Shown: positions 1 to 7,851, counted from the first letter of the stretch. The stretch: DNA of 21,210 bases from JBEIHI01 sp964655245 (GCA_964655245.1 CAZZLQ010000042.1:1-21210), one strand, 5' to 3'. Notes: generated by a model not told the origin, from the letters alone. Program-made: numbers and translations.

Positions 1-1065
1 ATGGTTTCGTTTAGGCGTGCCGTTGTCAGTCCCTCAAGAGGTGTGGGCAAGGGCACTATTGAAAAGATCGAAGAGCTTTCACGGCAAACAGAAAAGGCCA
101 TCGGGCAGTGGATTGTTGAGCAAGAAAGTTTTCCAGCTGTCGGCAAGGGTAAGGCAGGGCTTTTGGATTTCCAAAGTATCTTGAAGAAAGCTTTCGCTAT
201 GCTTCGGTCTCAGAGTTCATTCGTGGATCTTGTGGTGGAGATTTTGGATTCCTCGAAATACGTCGAGGGTTTGAAGAATGAAGACTCAGCGGATTCTTCC
301 GAGCGCGTCGAAAACATCAAGGAACTTCTCTCTGCTGTTCAGGAATTTGAAGAGAACTGGGCCCCTACTGAGGGAGTGCAGCCCGAGTTTCCTACTCGTC
401 AGAAAGTGGCGGATTTCCTGGAGCGAGTTTCTTTGATCTCAGATGTTGATCAGCTTGATAGCGCTCGGTCGGGCCGACCCATTGAAAAGCAGCCTCAGGT
501 GACCTTCATGAGTATTCATGCAGCCAAGGGTCTCGAGTATAAATATTGCTTTGTCTGCGGGATGGAAGAGGGCTTGTTCCCCATGGCTCGAGCTTTCGAT
601 AACTATCAGCAGCTGGAGGAGGAGCGCCGGCTCTGCTACGTCGCTTTCACTCGAGCCAAAGAGCGGCTGACTCTGACACGAGCACTCAGGCGGCGTACCT
701 TCGGTTCCTTCAATACCAATTTAGAGAGTCGATTTTTGAAGGATCTCCCCAAAGATATTTTGGAAGTCTCGATTGATCAGTCGGAGGATTTTTACGAGGT
801 CAATCATTGGCAGGCGAAGAATCGCTACGCCTCTTACGCTCGTCCTCAGAGTAAAGCTTACGAAGCTGAAGCCGATTCAGCGTTTGATTTTGACTTTGAT
901 CAGCGGACTGAAGACTTCACGTTTAAAAAGGGTCAGCGAGTCAATCATCCAAGCTTTGGTGAGGGGTTGGTTCAGGCCGTTGAAATGCTTGGCAGTGATG
1001 AGTGCCTGACCATTCAGTTCCATCGTGCGGGTCGAAAAAAGGTTCTCGCGAAATTTGTGAAGTAA
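1..1065 (+). CDS. PcrA/UvrD/Rep family DNA helicase, C-terminal part (5' end outside window)
   Basis: This is the C-terminal 354 residues of a superfamily 1A 3'-5' DNA helicase, an ATP-dependent enzyme of DNA repair and replication-fork rescue. Seen: residues 11-24 (PSRGVGKGTIEKIE) match the 2B-domain stretch found mid-protein in PcrA/UvrD. Helicase motif V is at about 168-183 (SIHAAKGLEY) and motif VI at about 206-224 (EEERRLCYVAFTRAK, with the arginine finger). Residues 306-354 (KKGQRVNHPSFGEGLV...) resemble the Tudor-like tail that binds RNA polymerase in PcrA/UvrD. Walker A and motifs Ia-IV are missing because they lie left of the window, so the ATG at base 1 is an internal methionine and not the start. 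The family is clear; whether to name it pcrA, uvrD or rep cannot be settled without the N-terminus. It converges on the HD-GYP gene 11 nt downstream. Confidence 0.93.
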   Translation: MVSFRRAVVSPSRGVGKGTIEKIEELSRQTEKAIGQWIVEQESFPAVGKGKAGLLDFQSILKKAFAMLRSQSSFVDLVVEILDSSKYVEGLKNEDSADSSERVENIKELLSAVQEFEENWAPTEGVQPEFPTRQKVADFLERVSLISDVDQLDSARSGRPIEKQPQVTFMSIHAAKGLEYKYCFVCGMEEGLFPMARAFDNYQQLEEERRLCYVAFTRAKERLTLTRALRRRTFGSFNTNLESRFLKDLPKDILEVSIDQSEDFYEVNHWQAKNRYASYARPQSKAYEAEADSAFDFDFDQRTEDFTFKKGQRVNHPSFGEGLVQAVEMLGSDECLTIQFHRAGRKKVLAKFVK

Positions 1066-1073
1066 TCTTCCTG

Positions 1074-1087
1074 ATCTCAATTGAGAT
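1074..1087. repeat. Perfect 14-bp palindrome at a convergent gene end
   Basis: ATCTCAATTGAGAT reads identically on both strands. It covers the HD-GYP stop codon and lies 9 nt after the helicase stop. As RNA it would give only a 5-bp A/T-rich stem with an AATT loop and no U-run, so I do not call it a terminator. It may be chance. Confidence 0.35.
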
Positions 1088-1844
1088 AGGTTTCTGAAGA
1101 AACAGAGACGCCCCGTTCTTGAGACAGCCAATCGAGAAAAGCATCAACGCAGTTTTTGTCCAGTTGCGTTCCGGAATGTTTGCGCAGTTCAGCCACGGCG
1201 GTTGCCGTCGAAAGTCTTCGTCGATACGGACGATCAGATGTCATCGCATCCCACGAGTCTGCGACTTGGATGATGCGAGCCCCCAAGGGAATCTCTTCGC
1301 CTTTCAATCCAAGAGGGTAGCCACTGCCATCCTGTCTTTCATGATGATGAACAATCAGCGGAATGTGCTCCTGCAGAAAGCTCAAGGATCCCAAAATCGA
1401 ACCGCTCAGCTCAGGATGACTCTTCATCAGCTGCATTTCTTCTTCGTTGAGCTGTTGGGGTTTCAAAAGAATCCTATCATAAACCCCGATCTTTCCGATG
1501 TCGTGCAGAAGGCTGGCGTCGTGTAAAATTTCCAGATCCTTGGAGCTCAGATTGAGGCGGCGACCGATGGCCATTGAGTATTGATTCACTCGATCCGAGT
1601 GTCCCCGAGTGTATGAATCTCGAGCTTCCAGTGCTCGAACGAGAGCTTCAATGGTGTGAACGACATTCCGATCGACGGCCGAGGATGCTTTTTGCACTTC
1701 GTTGTAGAGGTGCTCGATTGTTTCCATATGATACCGCTGTTTTTTTTGAAACTTGAGAAGTCGTCTGCGGTGAAAACTCCATACGCTAGCACCAGAGATC
1801 ATGCCCCCGCTCAAAACGCCTAAGATGAGCATTTCGAGATTCAT
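1077..1844 (-). CDS. Membrane-anchored HD-GYP domain protein (putative c-di-GMP phosphodiesterase)
   Basis: The 255-residue protein has an N-terminal hydrophobic segment (about 4-22) and a basic stretch (HRRR, about 25-28), suggesting one membrane anchor with a cytoplasmic catalytic domain. A short helical linker (about 40-70) leads to an HD-GYP domain. The HD pair is at H114-D115 (LLHDIGKIG), HHE at 167-169, and DGSGYP at 172-177. These are the metal-binding and GYP signatures of HD-GYP enzymes, which hydrolyse cyclic di-GMP to pGpG or GMP. There is no PAS, GAF or receiver domain, so any signal must enter through the membrane segment or a partner. The gene is divergent from the upp-like gene; its upstream AAGAAAG is only a weak ribosome site. 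Family certain; c-di-GMP (rather than cGAMP) as substrate is inferred from the intact motif. Confidence 0.9.
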   Translation of the reverse strand: MNLEMLILGVLSGGMISGASVWSFHRRRLLKFQKKQRYHMETIEHLYNEVQKASSAVDRNVVHTIEALVRALEARDSYTRGHSDRVNQYSMAIGRRLNLSSKDLEILHDASLLHDIGKIGVYDRILLKPQQLNEEEMQLMKSHPELSGSILGSLSFLQEHIPLIVHHHERQDGSGYPLGLKGEEIPLGARIIQVADSWDAMTSDRPYRRRLSTATAVAELRKHSGTQLDKNCVDAFLDWLSQERGVSVSSETYLN

Positions 1845-1955
1845 GAGAACTTTCTTTTAGCACATCTTCAGGGGCCCGGACAGGCGGCGCAAGTGCCCGA
1901 AAGGACTGCTGAATTCGGCCTCGATTTTCGAGGTGAGGTGGACTAAACACAATTC

Positions 1956-2753
1956 ATGAAGCGCGCTCCTCTGCTTGAGAAAGAGCATCACTATGGTGAG
2001 CATTTTCATCTCCTCGAGGATGTTTCAACCGAAGCGATTTTAAGTCGTTTTTGTAGTCCTCAGTCCAAGCAGCCCGAGATTTCGCATTTGGTGCGCCGAA
2101 TGTCAGAAGCTTTGAGTGCCGCTGTTGTTCAGCTTTTGTTCCCACGCAGTTCTCAAATCATTGAAACGAGAATGGCCAAAGATTTTCCATCGCAGGGACG
2201 AGTGCTCGCTCACTTGGTTGACTCCCAAACAAAAGTCGTCGTCGTCGACTTAATGAGGGCCGGGATTCTGCCGGCGCAAACAGCTTTTGAGTTTTTGCAT
2301 GATGTTTTGCCGGGAGAGAATCTTCGACAGGACCATATCATGATCAACCGGGTGACCGATCAAAATCAGCAGGTTGTCGGGGCACATGTGGGTGGGCATA
2401 AAATCGGCGGACCCATTCAAGATGCATTTGTTCTTTTTCCAGACCCTATGGGAGCGACGGGCTCAAGCCTTTTGCAGGTGATTGAGATGTATAAAAACTT
2501 GAAGCTCGGCAGGCCCCGGCGATTCGTTGCGATGCACTTCATTGTAACGCCGGAGTATCTTAAAAAGACCTTGCCGCTGAAAGACGAACTCGAGATCTTT
2601 GCTCTTAGGGTGGATCGCGGAATGTCTTCTTCTGAGATACTCGAGAGTCCATTGGGAAAGTTTTGGGATCAAGAGCGTGGTCTTAACGATAAACAATATA
2701 TTGTCCCCGGAGCAGGTGGGATTGGAGAAATTCTCAATAATTCATTTGTGTGA
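1956..2753 (+). CDS. upp: Uracil phosphoribosyltransferase-like protein
   Basis: Predicted to make UMP from uracil and PRPP in pyrimidine salvage. Seen: VVVVDLMRAGI (about 94-104) matches the RAG segment of Upp. DPMGATGSS (163-171) is the PRPP loop, corresponding to DPMLATGGS in classical enzymes. QYIVPGAGGIGE (247-258) matches the uracil-binding YI(I/V)PGxGDAGD near the C-terminus. At 265 residues it is longer than the usual roughly 208. The extra length is mostly an extended N-terminus plus about 20 residues (222-241) between VDRG and GLNDKQYIVPG. The Asp expected after the PG motif is replaced (GGIGE for GDAGD). It is followed after 3 nt by hpt, fitting a base-salvage operon. Its Shine-Dalgarno is weak and distant (AGGTGAGGTGG). 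Fold is confident; strict uracil specificity less so. Confidence 0.85.
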   Translation: MKRAPLLEKEHHYGEHFHLLEDVSTEAILSRFCSPQSKQPEISHLVRRMSEALSAAVVQLLFPRSSQIIETRMAKDFPSQGRVLAHLVDSQTKVVVVDLMRAGILPAQTAFEFLHDVLPGENLRQDHIMINRVTDQNQQVVGAHVGGHKIGGPIQDAFVLFPDPMGATGSSLLQVIEMYKNLKLGRPRRFVAMHFIVTPEYLKKTLPLKDELEIFALRVDRGMSSSEILESPLGKFWDQERGLNDKQYIVPGAGGIGEILNNSFV

Positions 2754-2756
2754 TTT

Positions 2757-3278
2757 ATGAAGGTACTTTTATCAGCGGAAAAGATTCAACAGAGAATTGC
2801 TGCATTGGGCGTGCAACTTTCTCAAGATTTTGCCCATATTAATCGCGATAAGCCCCTGTTGATCGTTGGAATCATGAAAGGCTCTTTTGTCTTTTTGGCA
2901 GACTTGATTCGTCAAATGAATGTTCCTCTTGAAGTCGAGTTTATTGAGGTTTCTTCCTATGGAGCTTCAACGGTTTCATCGGGTTCCGTCATGATGAAGC
3001 GCGATATTGGCGTTGATATCGCAGGTCGAGATATTGTCTTGGTGGAGGATATCATTGATACAGGAACCACCATGGACTTTTTATTTTCCCATCTGAGTGC
3101 CAAGAAGCCACGAAGTCTTAAGCTCTGTAGCTTTCTTCACAAGCCTTCTCGTCAAGAAAAGGCCGTAAAAATCGATTATCTTGGATTTACTATCGAGGAT
3201 CATTTTGTTGTAGGGTACGGCCTGGATTTTAATAACCAATACCGAGAGCTTAAGGATCTCGTGATTTTGAAGGAGTGA
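2757..3278 (+). CDS. hpt: Hypoxanthine phosphoribosyltransferase
   Basis: Converts hypoxanthine (and probably guanine) plus PRPP to IMP/GMP in the cytoplasm, for purine salvage. The 173-residue length is normal for bacterial HPRT. Seen: the GIMKGSFVFLADL loop (about 38-50), the acidic PRPP motif VEDIIDTGTT (96-105) with the catalytic-type Asp, and VVGYGLDFNNQYREL (151-165) forming the C-terminal purine pocket. The gene begins 3 nt after the upp-like stop, so the two are probably co-transcribed and translationally linked. Its last codons (AAG GAG TGA) also form the Shine-Dalgarno of the next gene, ridA. Confidence 0.95.
   Translation: MKVLLSAEKIQQRIAALGVQLSQDFAHINRDKPLLIVGIMKGSFVFLADLIRQMNVPLEVEFIEVSSYGASTVSSGSVMMKRDIGVDIAGRDIVLVEDIIDTGTTMDFLFSHLSAKKPRSLKLCSFLHKPSRQEKAVKIDYLGFTIEDHFVVGYGLDFNNQYRELKDLVILKE
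3270..3275 (+). promoter_or_regulatory. Shine-Dalgarno of ridA inside the hpt 3' end
   Basis: AAGGAG, 7 nt before the ridA ATG, is made of the last two sense codons of hpt. It supports the ridA start and links translation of the two genes. Confidence 0.8.
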
Positions 3279-3282
3279 CGCC

Positions 3283-3666
3283 ATGACAGAACTAAGTATT
3301 ATCTCAACCAAAGAAGCCCCTGAAGCGATTGGACCTTATTCTCAGGCAGTTCGCTGTGGGCAGTTGTTGTTCTGTTCGGGTCAGATTCCCCTGGATCCCA
3401 AGACGATGCAGATTGTTGATGGAGATGTGAAAGCTCAAGCGGAGCAAGTGTGTCGAAATATCGCAGGTGTTTTGAAGGCTGCCGGATTGGATTTCAATCG
3501 TGTGGTCAAGGCGACTTGCTTCCTCAAGAATATGAATGATTTTGTCGCCTTTAATGAGGTCTACTCCAAGTACTTTGGAGCAACGAAGCCGGCGCGTTCA
3601 ACCGTTGAGGTGGCGAGATTGCCAAAGGACGTCCTTGTTGAGATTGAAGTGATTGCTTCTTTCTAA
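3283..3666 (+). CDS. ridA: RidA family enamine/imine deaminase
   Basis: RidA proteins are small trimeric enzymes that hydrolyse reactive enamine/imine intermediates (for example 2-aminoacrylate from PLP enzymes), protecting metabolism. The 127 residues cover the whole family. Seen: EAIGPYSQAV at the N-terminus, LLFCSGQIPLDP, the KATCFLKNMNDFVAFNEVY region, and the C-terminal PARSTVEVARLPKDVLVEIEVIA, with the conserved Arg and Glu that hold substrate carboxylate and water in active RidA. The start is fixed by AAGGAG 7 nt upstream. The gene lies 4 nt after hpt and ends a probable upp-hpt-ridA unit before a 65-nt gap. Confidence 0.94.
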   Translation: MTELSIISTKEAPEAIGPYSQAVRCGQLLFCSGQIPLDPKTMQIVDGDVKAQAEQVCRNIAGVLKAAGLDFNRVVKATCFLKNMNDFVAFNEVYSKYFGATKPARSTVEVARLPKDVLVEIEVIASF

Positions 3667-3676
3667 AGAGCTCTTT
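3665..3676. repeat. 12-bp palindrome after ridA
   Basis: AAAGAGCTCTTT is a perfect palindrome overlapping the ridA stop. It has no loop and no following T-run, so it is not a convincing terminator. It lies in the 65-nt gap before the DUF4388 gene, in which I found no clear promoter. Confidence 0.3.
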
Positions 3677-3731
3677 CCAAAGACCCTTACGGATTGACAA
3701 GGCGCGAACCTACTATGAGACTGGTTTCGCC

Positions 3732-4847
3732 GTGTCAGTTTCAGGACTTCTTTCATCGATGAATCTTCCCGAGCTTCTCCAATGGGTAAAGTTCGGCCAA
3801 AAGACTGGCACATTCGTTTTTGAGCGCCGAGGAGCGACGAAGAGAATCGTCGTCGAAAAGGGACTCGTTGTTTCTGCGAGCTCTAGCGATCCTCGTGAGT
3901 ATCTGGGACAGATCTTGCTTTGTTTCGGACTTATTTCAGAAGAAAAACTAGCAGAGGCTTTTGCTTTGCAAAAAGGCTCAGGAAAACTACTCGGAAAAAT
4001 TCTGTCAGATTCGATGGGGCTCAAAGAAGTTCAGATTGTGGCGGCCCTTCGGATGAAGATTGAAGAAACGCTCTACGATGTTTTTCTTTGGGATGAGGGT
4101 CGGTTCACCTTTCAAGAAGAACTCGCCAACTATGCTGAGCATGAGCGCCTTTCAACTGCCCTTACCATTGATCAGGTCATGTTTGAGGGGGCACGACGGT
4201 TGGATGAATGGAAAGAGTTCAAGAAGCAGTATCCTTCCGATGATGTCGTTTTTGCTCCTAAGCCGGGAGCAGACCTTGGAGAGCTGCAAAAAAACTTTTT
4301 GATCGTCAAAATTTTTAAAGCCCTTGATGGGCGATCAAGTCTCAGGCGAGTTTTGCTTGAAACTCGCGCGCCTGAGTATCGGGGCACTGAGGCTATTGCA
4401 AAACTCGTTTGGGGTGGTCAGATTGAGGTTGTCAAAAAAAGGTCGGCGGCTCGAGAGTCTGAGTTAGCCAACGATGTGAATCTTTTGATTGGGGCCCAAG
4501 CAGCTTTTGATGCTGGAAAGGTGGAGGAGGCTTTTAAGACTTGTGAGGAGTTTCTCTTTCATGAGCCTGAGAGCATCGAAGGTCTCGAGCTGTACCGGCA
4601 GATTAGTGATGTCATGCTTGAGCGACTACGTCAGCAACTGCCTGGAAACTTTGTCCCCGTGTTAGCTGTTGATCTGAAGGTCTTGAATGAGAAGTCTCTC
4701 AGCCCAAAAGAAAGTTTTATTGCCTCGCGACTGAATGGGGTTTGGGATGTGAAGTCCCTTGTGATGGTTTCTCCTCTAGGAGAGCTGGAATCGTTGCAAG
4801 TCTTGAAGAGGCTCGTCGAACAAGGCATTGTACGTTTGAATTCATAG
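3732..4847 (+). CDS. DUF4388 (PATAN-type) domain protein, possible signalling adaptor
   Basis: The 371-residue soluble protein starts at GTG. The start is chosen because the DUF4388 domain begins at once: SGLLSSMNLPELLQWVKFGQKTG, then a short beta core (FVFERRGATKRIVVEKGLVV) and a helical part with LLGKIL to about residue 135 (LWDEGRFTFQEE). DUF4388/PATAN domains are typical of deltaproteobacterial regulators and are thought to mediate protein contacts in signalling. The middle (about 190-230) resembles the winged-helix-like tail often attached to them. Residues about 255-285 (LIGAQAAFDAGKVEEAFKTCEEFLF) look like one TPR-like hairpin, and the C-terminus (about 322-371) again looks winged-helix-like. 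No catalytic motif is visible. It sits between ridA and asnS, 10 nt before asnS, so it is probably co-expressed with the synthetase. Molecular role unknown. Confidence 0.75.
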   Translation: MSVSGLLSSMNLPELLQWVKFGQKTGTFVFERRGATKRIVVEKGLVVSASSSDPREYLGQILLCFGLISEEKLAEAFALQKGSGKLLGKILSDSMGLKEVQIVAALRMKIEETLYDVFLWDEGRFTFQEELANYAEHERLSTALTIDQVMFEGARRLDEWKEFKKQYPSDDVVFAPKPGADLGELQKNFLIVKIFKALDGRSSLRRVLLETRAPEYRGTEAIAKLVWGGQIEVVKKRSAARESELANDVNLLIGAQAAFDAGKVEEAFKTCEEFLFHEPESIEGLELYRQISDVMLERLRQQLPGNFVPVLAVDLKVLNEKSLSPKESFIASRLNGVWDVKSLVMVSPLGELESLQVLKRLVEQGIVRLNS

Positions 4848-4857
4848 AAAGGTCGTT

Positions 4858-6195
4858 ATGAACATTCTTAGAAATCCATGTGACTCAGGGAAAGAAGATC
4901 CATCGAATGCAGTGATTGAGAGCATTTCCAAGTTTTTAGAAAAAGAAGTGACGCTCCGAGGATGGGTTCACAATATCAGAAGCTCGGGAAAGATTGCATT
5001 TCTCCAGGTGCGAGATGGCACGGGAATCATTCAATGTGTGGGTGATATTCAAGAGCTCGGAGCCGAGAAGTTTGATCTTCTGAAGACGGTAACTCTTGAG
5101 ACTAGCATTGTCGTCAAGGGAAGCGTGCGCGCAGACACTCGATCAAAGATTGGCTATGAGATCGGACTCAAGGATTTTGCGGTTGTATCACGTCCCTCGG
5201 AAGAGTTTCCCATCGGCAAAAAGGAGCACGGTGTTGCGTTTCTGATGGAGCATCGACATCTCTGGCTCAGAAGTTCAAAGCAAGTCGCTTTGCTTCGAGT
5301 GCGTGCCGAAATCATTCGAGCCATTCGAGATTATTTTGATGGCCGTGGATTTTATCTCGTTGATTCGCCCATTTTGACTCCTAATGCCTGCGAGGGGACT
5401 TCAACTTTGTTTGAGACTCCTTATTTTGATGACAAGGCTTATCTCACTCAGAGTGGACAGCTCTATGGTGAAGCCTCTGCGATGGCACTTGGAAAAATCT
5501 ACTGCTTCGGCCCCACTTTCCGTGCTGAAAAGTCCAAAACAAGAAGGCATCTGGCCGAGTTTTGGATGGTAGAACCTGAAGTGGCCTTCATGGATATTTA
5601 CGGAAATATGGATCTTGCGGAAGACTTTGTGGAGTATGTCGTTCAGCGAACTCTTCGGAATCGTCGATTTGAACTCGAAGTGCTTGAGAGAAATCTTGAG
5701 CCGCTTGAAAGAGTGAAAAAACCATTTCCGCGAATCAAGTATGAAGAGGCGATTGATATTTTGAACAAGAACAACAAGCCGGCTGCTTTTGGGGATGATT
5801 TCGGTGGCGATGAAGAGACGGTGATCTCTCAGCAGTTTGATCGACCCGTGATGATTCACCACTATCCTCTGGCTATCAAAGCCTTTTACATGAAGCAAAA
5901 TGAGCAAGATCCTCGTTTGGCGAATTGCGTCGATATGATTGCCCCCGAGGGCTACGGGGAGATTATTGGTGGGGGTCAGAGGGAAGATGATCTCGAAAAA
6001 ATCAAGCGACGCGTCGCGGAGCATGGTCTTTCTGAGGCTACCTTTCAGTGGTATCTCGATATGCGAAGATTTGGTTCGGTGCCGCATGCTGGTTTTGGGC
6101 TAGGCGTCGAGCGCACCGTGGCTTGGATTACGGGTGTGCCGCATGTCAGAGAGTGCATTCCCTTCCCGCGAATGATGGAGAAGATTTTTCCCTAA
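4858..6195 (+). CDS. asnS: Asparagine--tRNA ligase
   Basis: A class IIb aminoacyl-tRNA synthetase that charges tRNA-Asn with asparagine using ATP. Seen: an N-terminal OB anticodon-binding fold (about 30-115, VTLRGWVHNIRSSGKIAFLQVRD), motif 1 around 165-180 (SPILTPNACEG), YLTQSGQLYGEA (195-206), which favours AsnRS over AspRS, motif 2 FRAEKSKTRRHLAEFWMVEPE (221-241), and motif 3 GFGLGVERTVAWITG (412-426). The 445 residues fit the family. The start ATG follows AAAGG at a good distance, 10 nt after the DUF4388 stop. A dedicated AsnRS suggests Asn-tRNA is made directly, not only by the GatCAB route. The tail (FPRMMEKIFP) differs slightly from the usual PRTP ending. Confidence 0.94.
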   Translation: MNILRNPCDSGKEDPSNAVIESISKFLEKEVTLRGWVHNIRSSGKIAFLQVRDGTGIIQCVGDIQELGAEKFDLLKTVTLETSIVVKGSVRADTRSKIGYEIGLKDFAVVSRPSEEFPIGKKEHGVAFLMEHRHLWLRSSKQVALLRVRAEIIRAIRDYFDGRGFYLVDSPILTPNACEGTSTLFETPYFDDKAYLTQSGQLYGEASAMALGKIYCFGPTFRAEKSKTRRHLAEFWMVEPEVAFMDIYGNMDLAEDFVEYVVQRTLRNRRFELEVLERNLEPLERVKKPFPRIKYEEAIDILNKNNKPAAFGDDFGGDEETVISQQFDRPVMIHHYPLAIKAFYMKQNEQDPRLANCVDMIAPEGYGEIIGGGQREDDLEKIKRRVAEHGLSEATFQWYLDMRRFGSVPHAGFGLGVERTVAWITGVPHVRECIPFPRMMEKIFP

Positions 6196-6224
6196 TCTCA
6201 AAGTTTGGAAAGTTTAAAAACTCT

Positions 6225-6254
6225 TTGGGACTCCTCCGCGTCGAAGCTTACAAT
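6225..6254 (+). promoter_or_regulatory. Possible sigma-70 promoter for the lipoprotein gene
   Basis: TTGGGA (6225-6230), 18-nt spacer, TACAAT (6249-6254). The -10 matches the consensus at 5 of 6 positions and the -35 at 4 of 6. Transcription would begin near 6261, giving a leader of about 23 nt that contains the G9 tract. Judged by eye only. Confidence 0.35.
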
Positions 6255-6271
6255 ATCAAAGTAAGGTTTGA

Positions 6272-6280
6272 GGGGGGGGG
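6272..6280 (+). repeat. G9 homopolymer immediately upstream of the lipoprotein start
   Basis: Nine consecutive G residues end 3 nt before the ATG at 6284. GAGG at 6270-6273, at the tract's 5' edge, is the likely Shine-Dalgarno contact, so tract length would set its spacing. An in-frame TGA (6269-6271) precedes the tract. TTG at 6268 is out of frame with the ATG at nine Gs and would be in frame at eight. Tracts like this are candidates for slipped-strand variation. Confidence 0.8.
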
Positions 6281-6283
6281 TCC

Positions 6284-7837
6284 ATGAAGTTTTCTATTTT
6301 TTCAGTTTCGGTTCTCTTGCTGGCACTCAATTCTTGTGGTGGTTCAGGGGGCGGAGAGTCTGGATTCTTCTCTTCGGAAACGGTGATTGCTTCACCCTTT
6401 GTTTCGACTGTTGGAACATCGAGTATGGTTTTGAAGGGTTCCACGAGAACCTCGGCAGCAACCTTTGCTGATCGAAAGACTCAGATTCAAGACCTTTTAG
6501 CTGCGACATCTGCTGCGAATTGCAAATTCACGATTGATCTGAATGTGGGAGGAAACGCCAACTGCTATGGCCCTCAGGTTGATCGAGCGCAAACCGTTGG
6601 GGCTCCACCTTCGGGCTGGTCTGGATTCACTCAGCTTCCAGGAGGCGATGTTGGAATATGGAATGAGACAGAGGGGCCCGAAAACCAAGCCTGTGCAGCC
6701 GCTCAAATCACTTCCGTTGTTGAGTTCACATCGTCTCGAGCTCACTTTGCCAACTTGATGGGAGCTGCACTCTATTGCTTTGCAAACAACAAATCCAGTG
6801 TGGGATTTCCGTCATCGGTGGGAGATTCCGTCACACTGAACTTATCTGAGAAGTCAGCGCTTGGATTTTCGGACGGAGCCAAAGTCTTGGATGTGACCTC
6901 AGCCAAGATCAGCAAAGTCGAAGATTCCTCGGGCAATGATGGAATGAGATACGAAACCGAGGGAACCATTACCGAAGGTGCCAAGGTCTATACATTCAGG
7001 TCAGTCGTTCAACACTACGAACTTGAAGATTCTCTCTATAAGGGTCGTGTGTCGTACTTTGTTCAGGAGCCTGGAGCGGAAAACTCTGGCAACTGTCCTT
7101 CATCCGGTGGAAACAAGGACAAAACCTATGCGGGTCATCAGACTTATGAAAAGGTTTCGGCCTCAGAGCTTGTCATGGAGCTCGATTCGGGAACTTTTTG
7201 CGGTTTGTCGGATCCTTTGGATGCAACGGATTTTACCGTCAATCCTGGCTATACTTACAATCCAATGGGTCAGACCGATGGTTGGGCTGACAATTGGAAC
7301 TACGGACTCTTTCGCTTTGATCCTCGATCAGAAGAAAGCACATTCATGGACGGCAAGTATATGTATGCTTGGCAGGCTGGCTTTGGCGACTCGCATACGC
7401 GAGCCTTCAACGCGGAGATCGAGTCTGGAGCGAGCCGAACGGGAACAGCCTATTTTGGTTTTGGTCCCCCGGTTTTTGATGGCGAGACCTCTACCGAGAA
7501 TGCGGATCGAGGAAAAATTCAGGGGATGATCTGCGCGTGGCTTGAAGGTGTTCATACGCCTCAGAACTTTGTTCAACGACAGACGATGGTGCTTGATACG
7601 AACAAATGGGTGAGTGTGGAAAGTGATATCAAGTATGCTCCCGTGAATGCGTGTGAGTATAATCCCGCAGCAATCACTATCGCCTATGACGCTCCTTCCG
7701 GTGTTTTCAGCAATGATGTTTTGATCGCAAGTCCTCCGGCCAACCAGGCGGCAACTCGTGATCTTTTCACGCTGAACCCTGATGGGTCGGGATTTCATCA
7801 ATCTTTTGATTCGTTCCCTGCTAAGCCCAGCTTCTAG
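6284..7837 (+). CDS. Putative outer-surface lipoprotein of unknown function
   Basis: I do not recognise the family. The 517-residue protein has a lipoprotein-type signal: a hydrophobic core FSVSVLLLALNSC with Cys18 as the probable lipidated residue, followed by a flexible GGSGGGESG linker. The lipobox (L-N-S-C) is acceptable, though Asn at -2 is not typical. The rest is soluble, rich in Ser, Gly, Asp and aromatic residues, with no transmembrane helix. Eight further cysteines are spread along it (for example ANCKF, NANCYG, ALYCFA, GTFCGL, GMICAW, NACEYN), which would allow disulfides in the periplasm or at the surface. No catalytic motif or repeat is evident. The start follows the G9 tract directly. 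The stop overlaps the leader of the next gene, so both are probably made together. Confidence 0.7.
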   Translation: MKFSIFSVSVLLLALNSCGGSGGGESGFFSSETVIASPFVSTVGTSSMVLKGSTRTSAATFADRKTQIQDLLAATSAANCKFTIDLNVGGNANCYGPQVDRAQTVGAPPSGWSGFTQLPGGDVGIWNETEGPENQACAAAQITSVVEFTSSRAHFANLMGAALYCFANNKSSVGFPSSVGDSVTLNLSEKSALGFSDGAKVLDVTSAKISKVEDSSGNDGMRYETEGTITEGAKVYTFRSVVQHYELEDSLYKGRVSYFVQEPGAENSGNCPSSGGNKDKTYAGHQTYEKVSASELVMELDSGTFCGLSDPLDATDFTVNPGYTYNPMGQTDGWADNWNYGLFRFDPRSEESTFMDGKYMYAWQAGFGDSHTRAFNAEIESGASRTGTAYFGFGPPVFDGETSTENADRGKIQGMICAWLEGVHTPQNFVQRQTMVLDTNKWVSVESDIKYAPVNACEYNPAAITIAYDAPSGVFSNDVLIASPPANQAATRDLFTLNPDGSGFHQSFDSFPAKPSF

Positions 7838-7841
7838 AGGT

Positions 7842-7848
7842 GGAGGAG
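7842..7848 (+). promoter_or_regulatory. Shine-Dalgarno deciding a TTG start
   Basis: GGAGGAG is the strongest ribosome site in this part of the window. It is 3-8 nt from the two adjacent TTG codons at 7852 and 7855, depending on which part of the motif pairs, and 5 nt after the upstream stop. Confidence 0.65.
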
Positions 7849-7851
7849 TCC

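Noticed and set aside
1..3. ATG at base 1 as the start of the helicase gene
   Set aside because: The encoded residues are internal 2B-domain sequence of PcrA/UvrD and the ATPase motifs are absent, so the gene is cut by the window edge.
1074..1087. Palindrome as a bidirectional terminator
   Set aside because: The stem is at most 5 bp, A/T-rich, and no T-run follows on either strand.
3694..3716. TTGACA followed by TACTAT as a promoter for the DUF4388 gene
   Set aside because: The spacer is only 11 nt and no -10-like sequence occurs at 16-18 nt.
5401..6087. 228-codon antisense ORF within asnS
   Set aside because: It is a frame shadow of a clearly conserved gene and its translation shows no recognisable domain or ribosome site.
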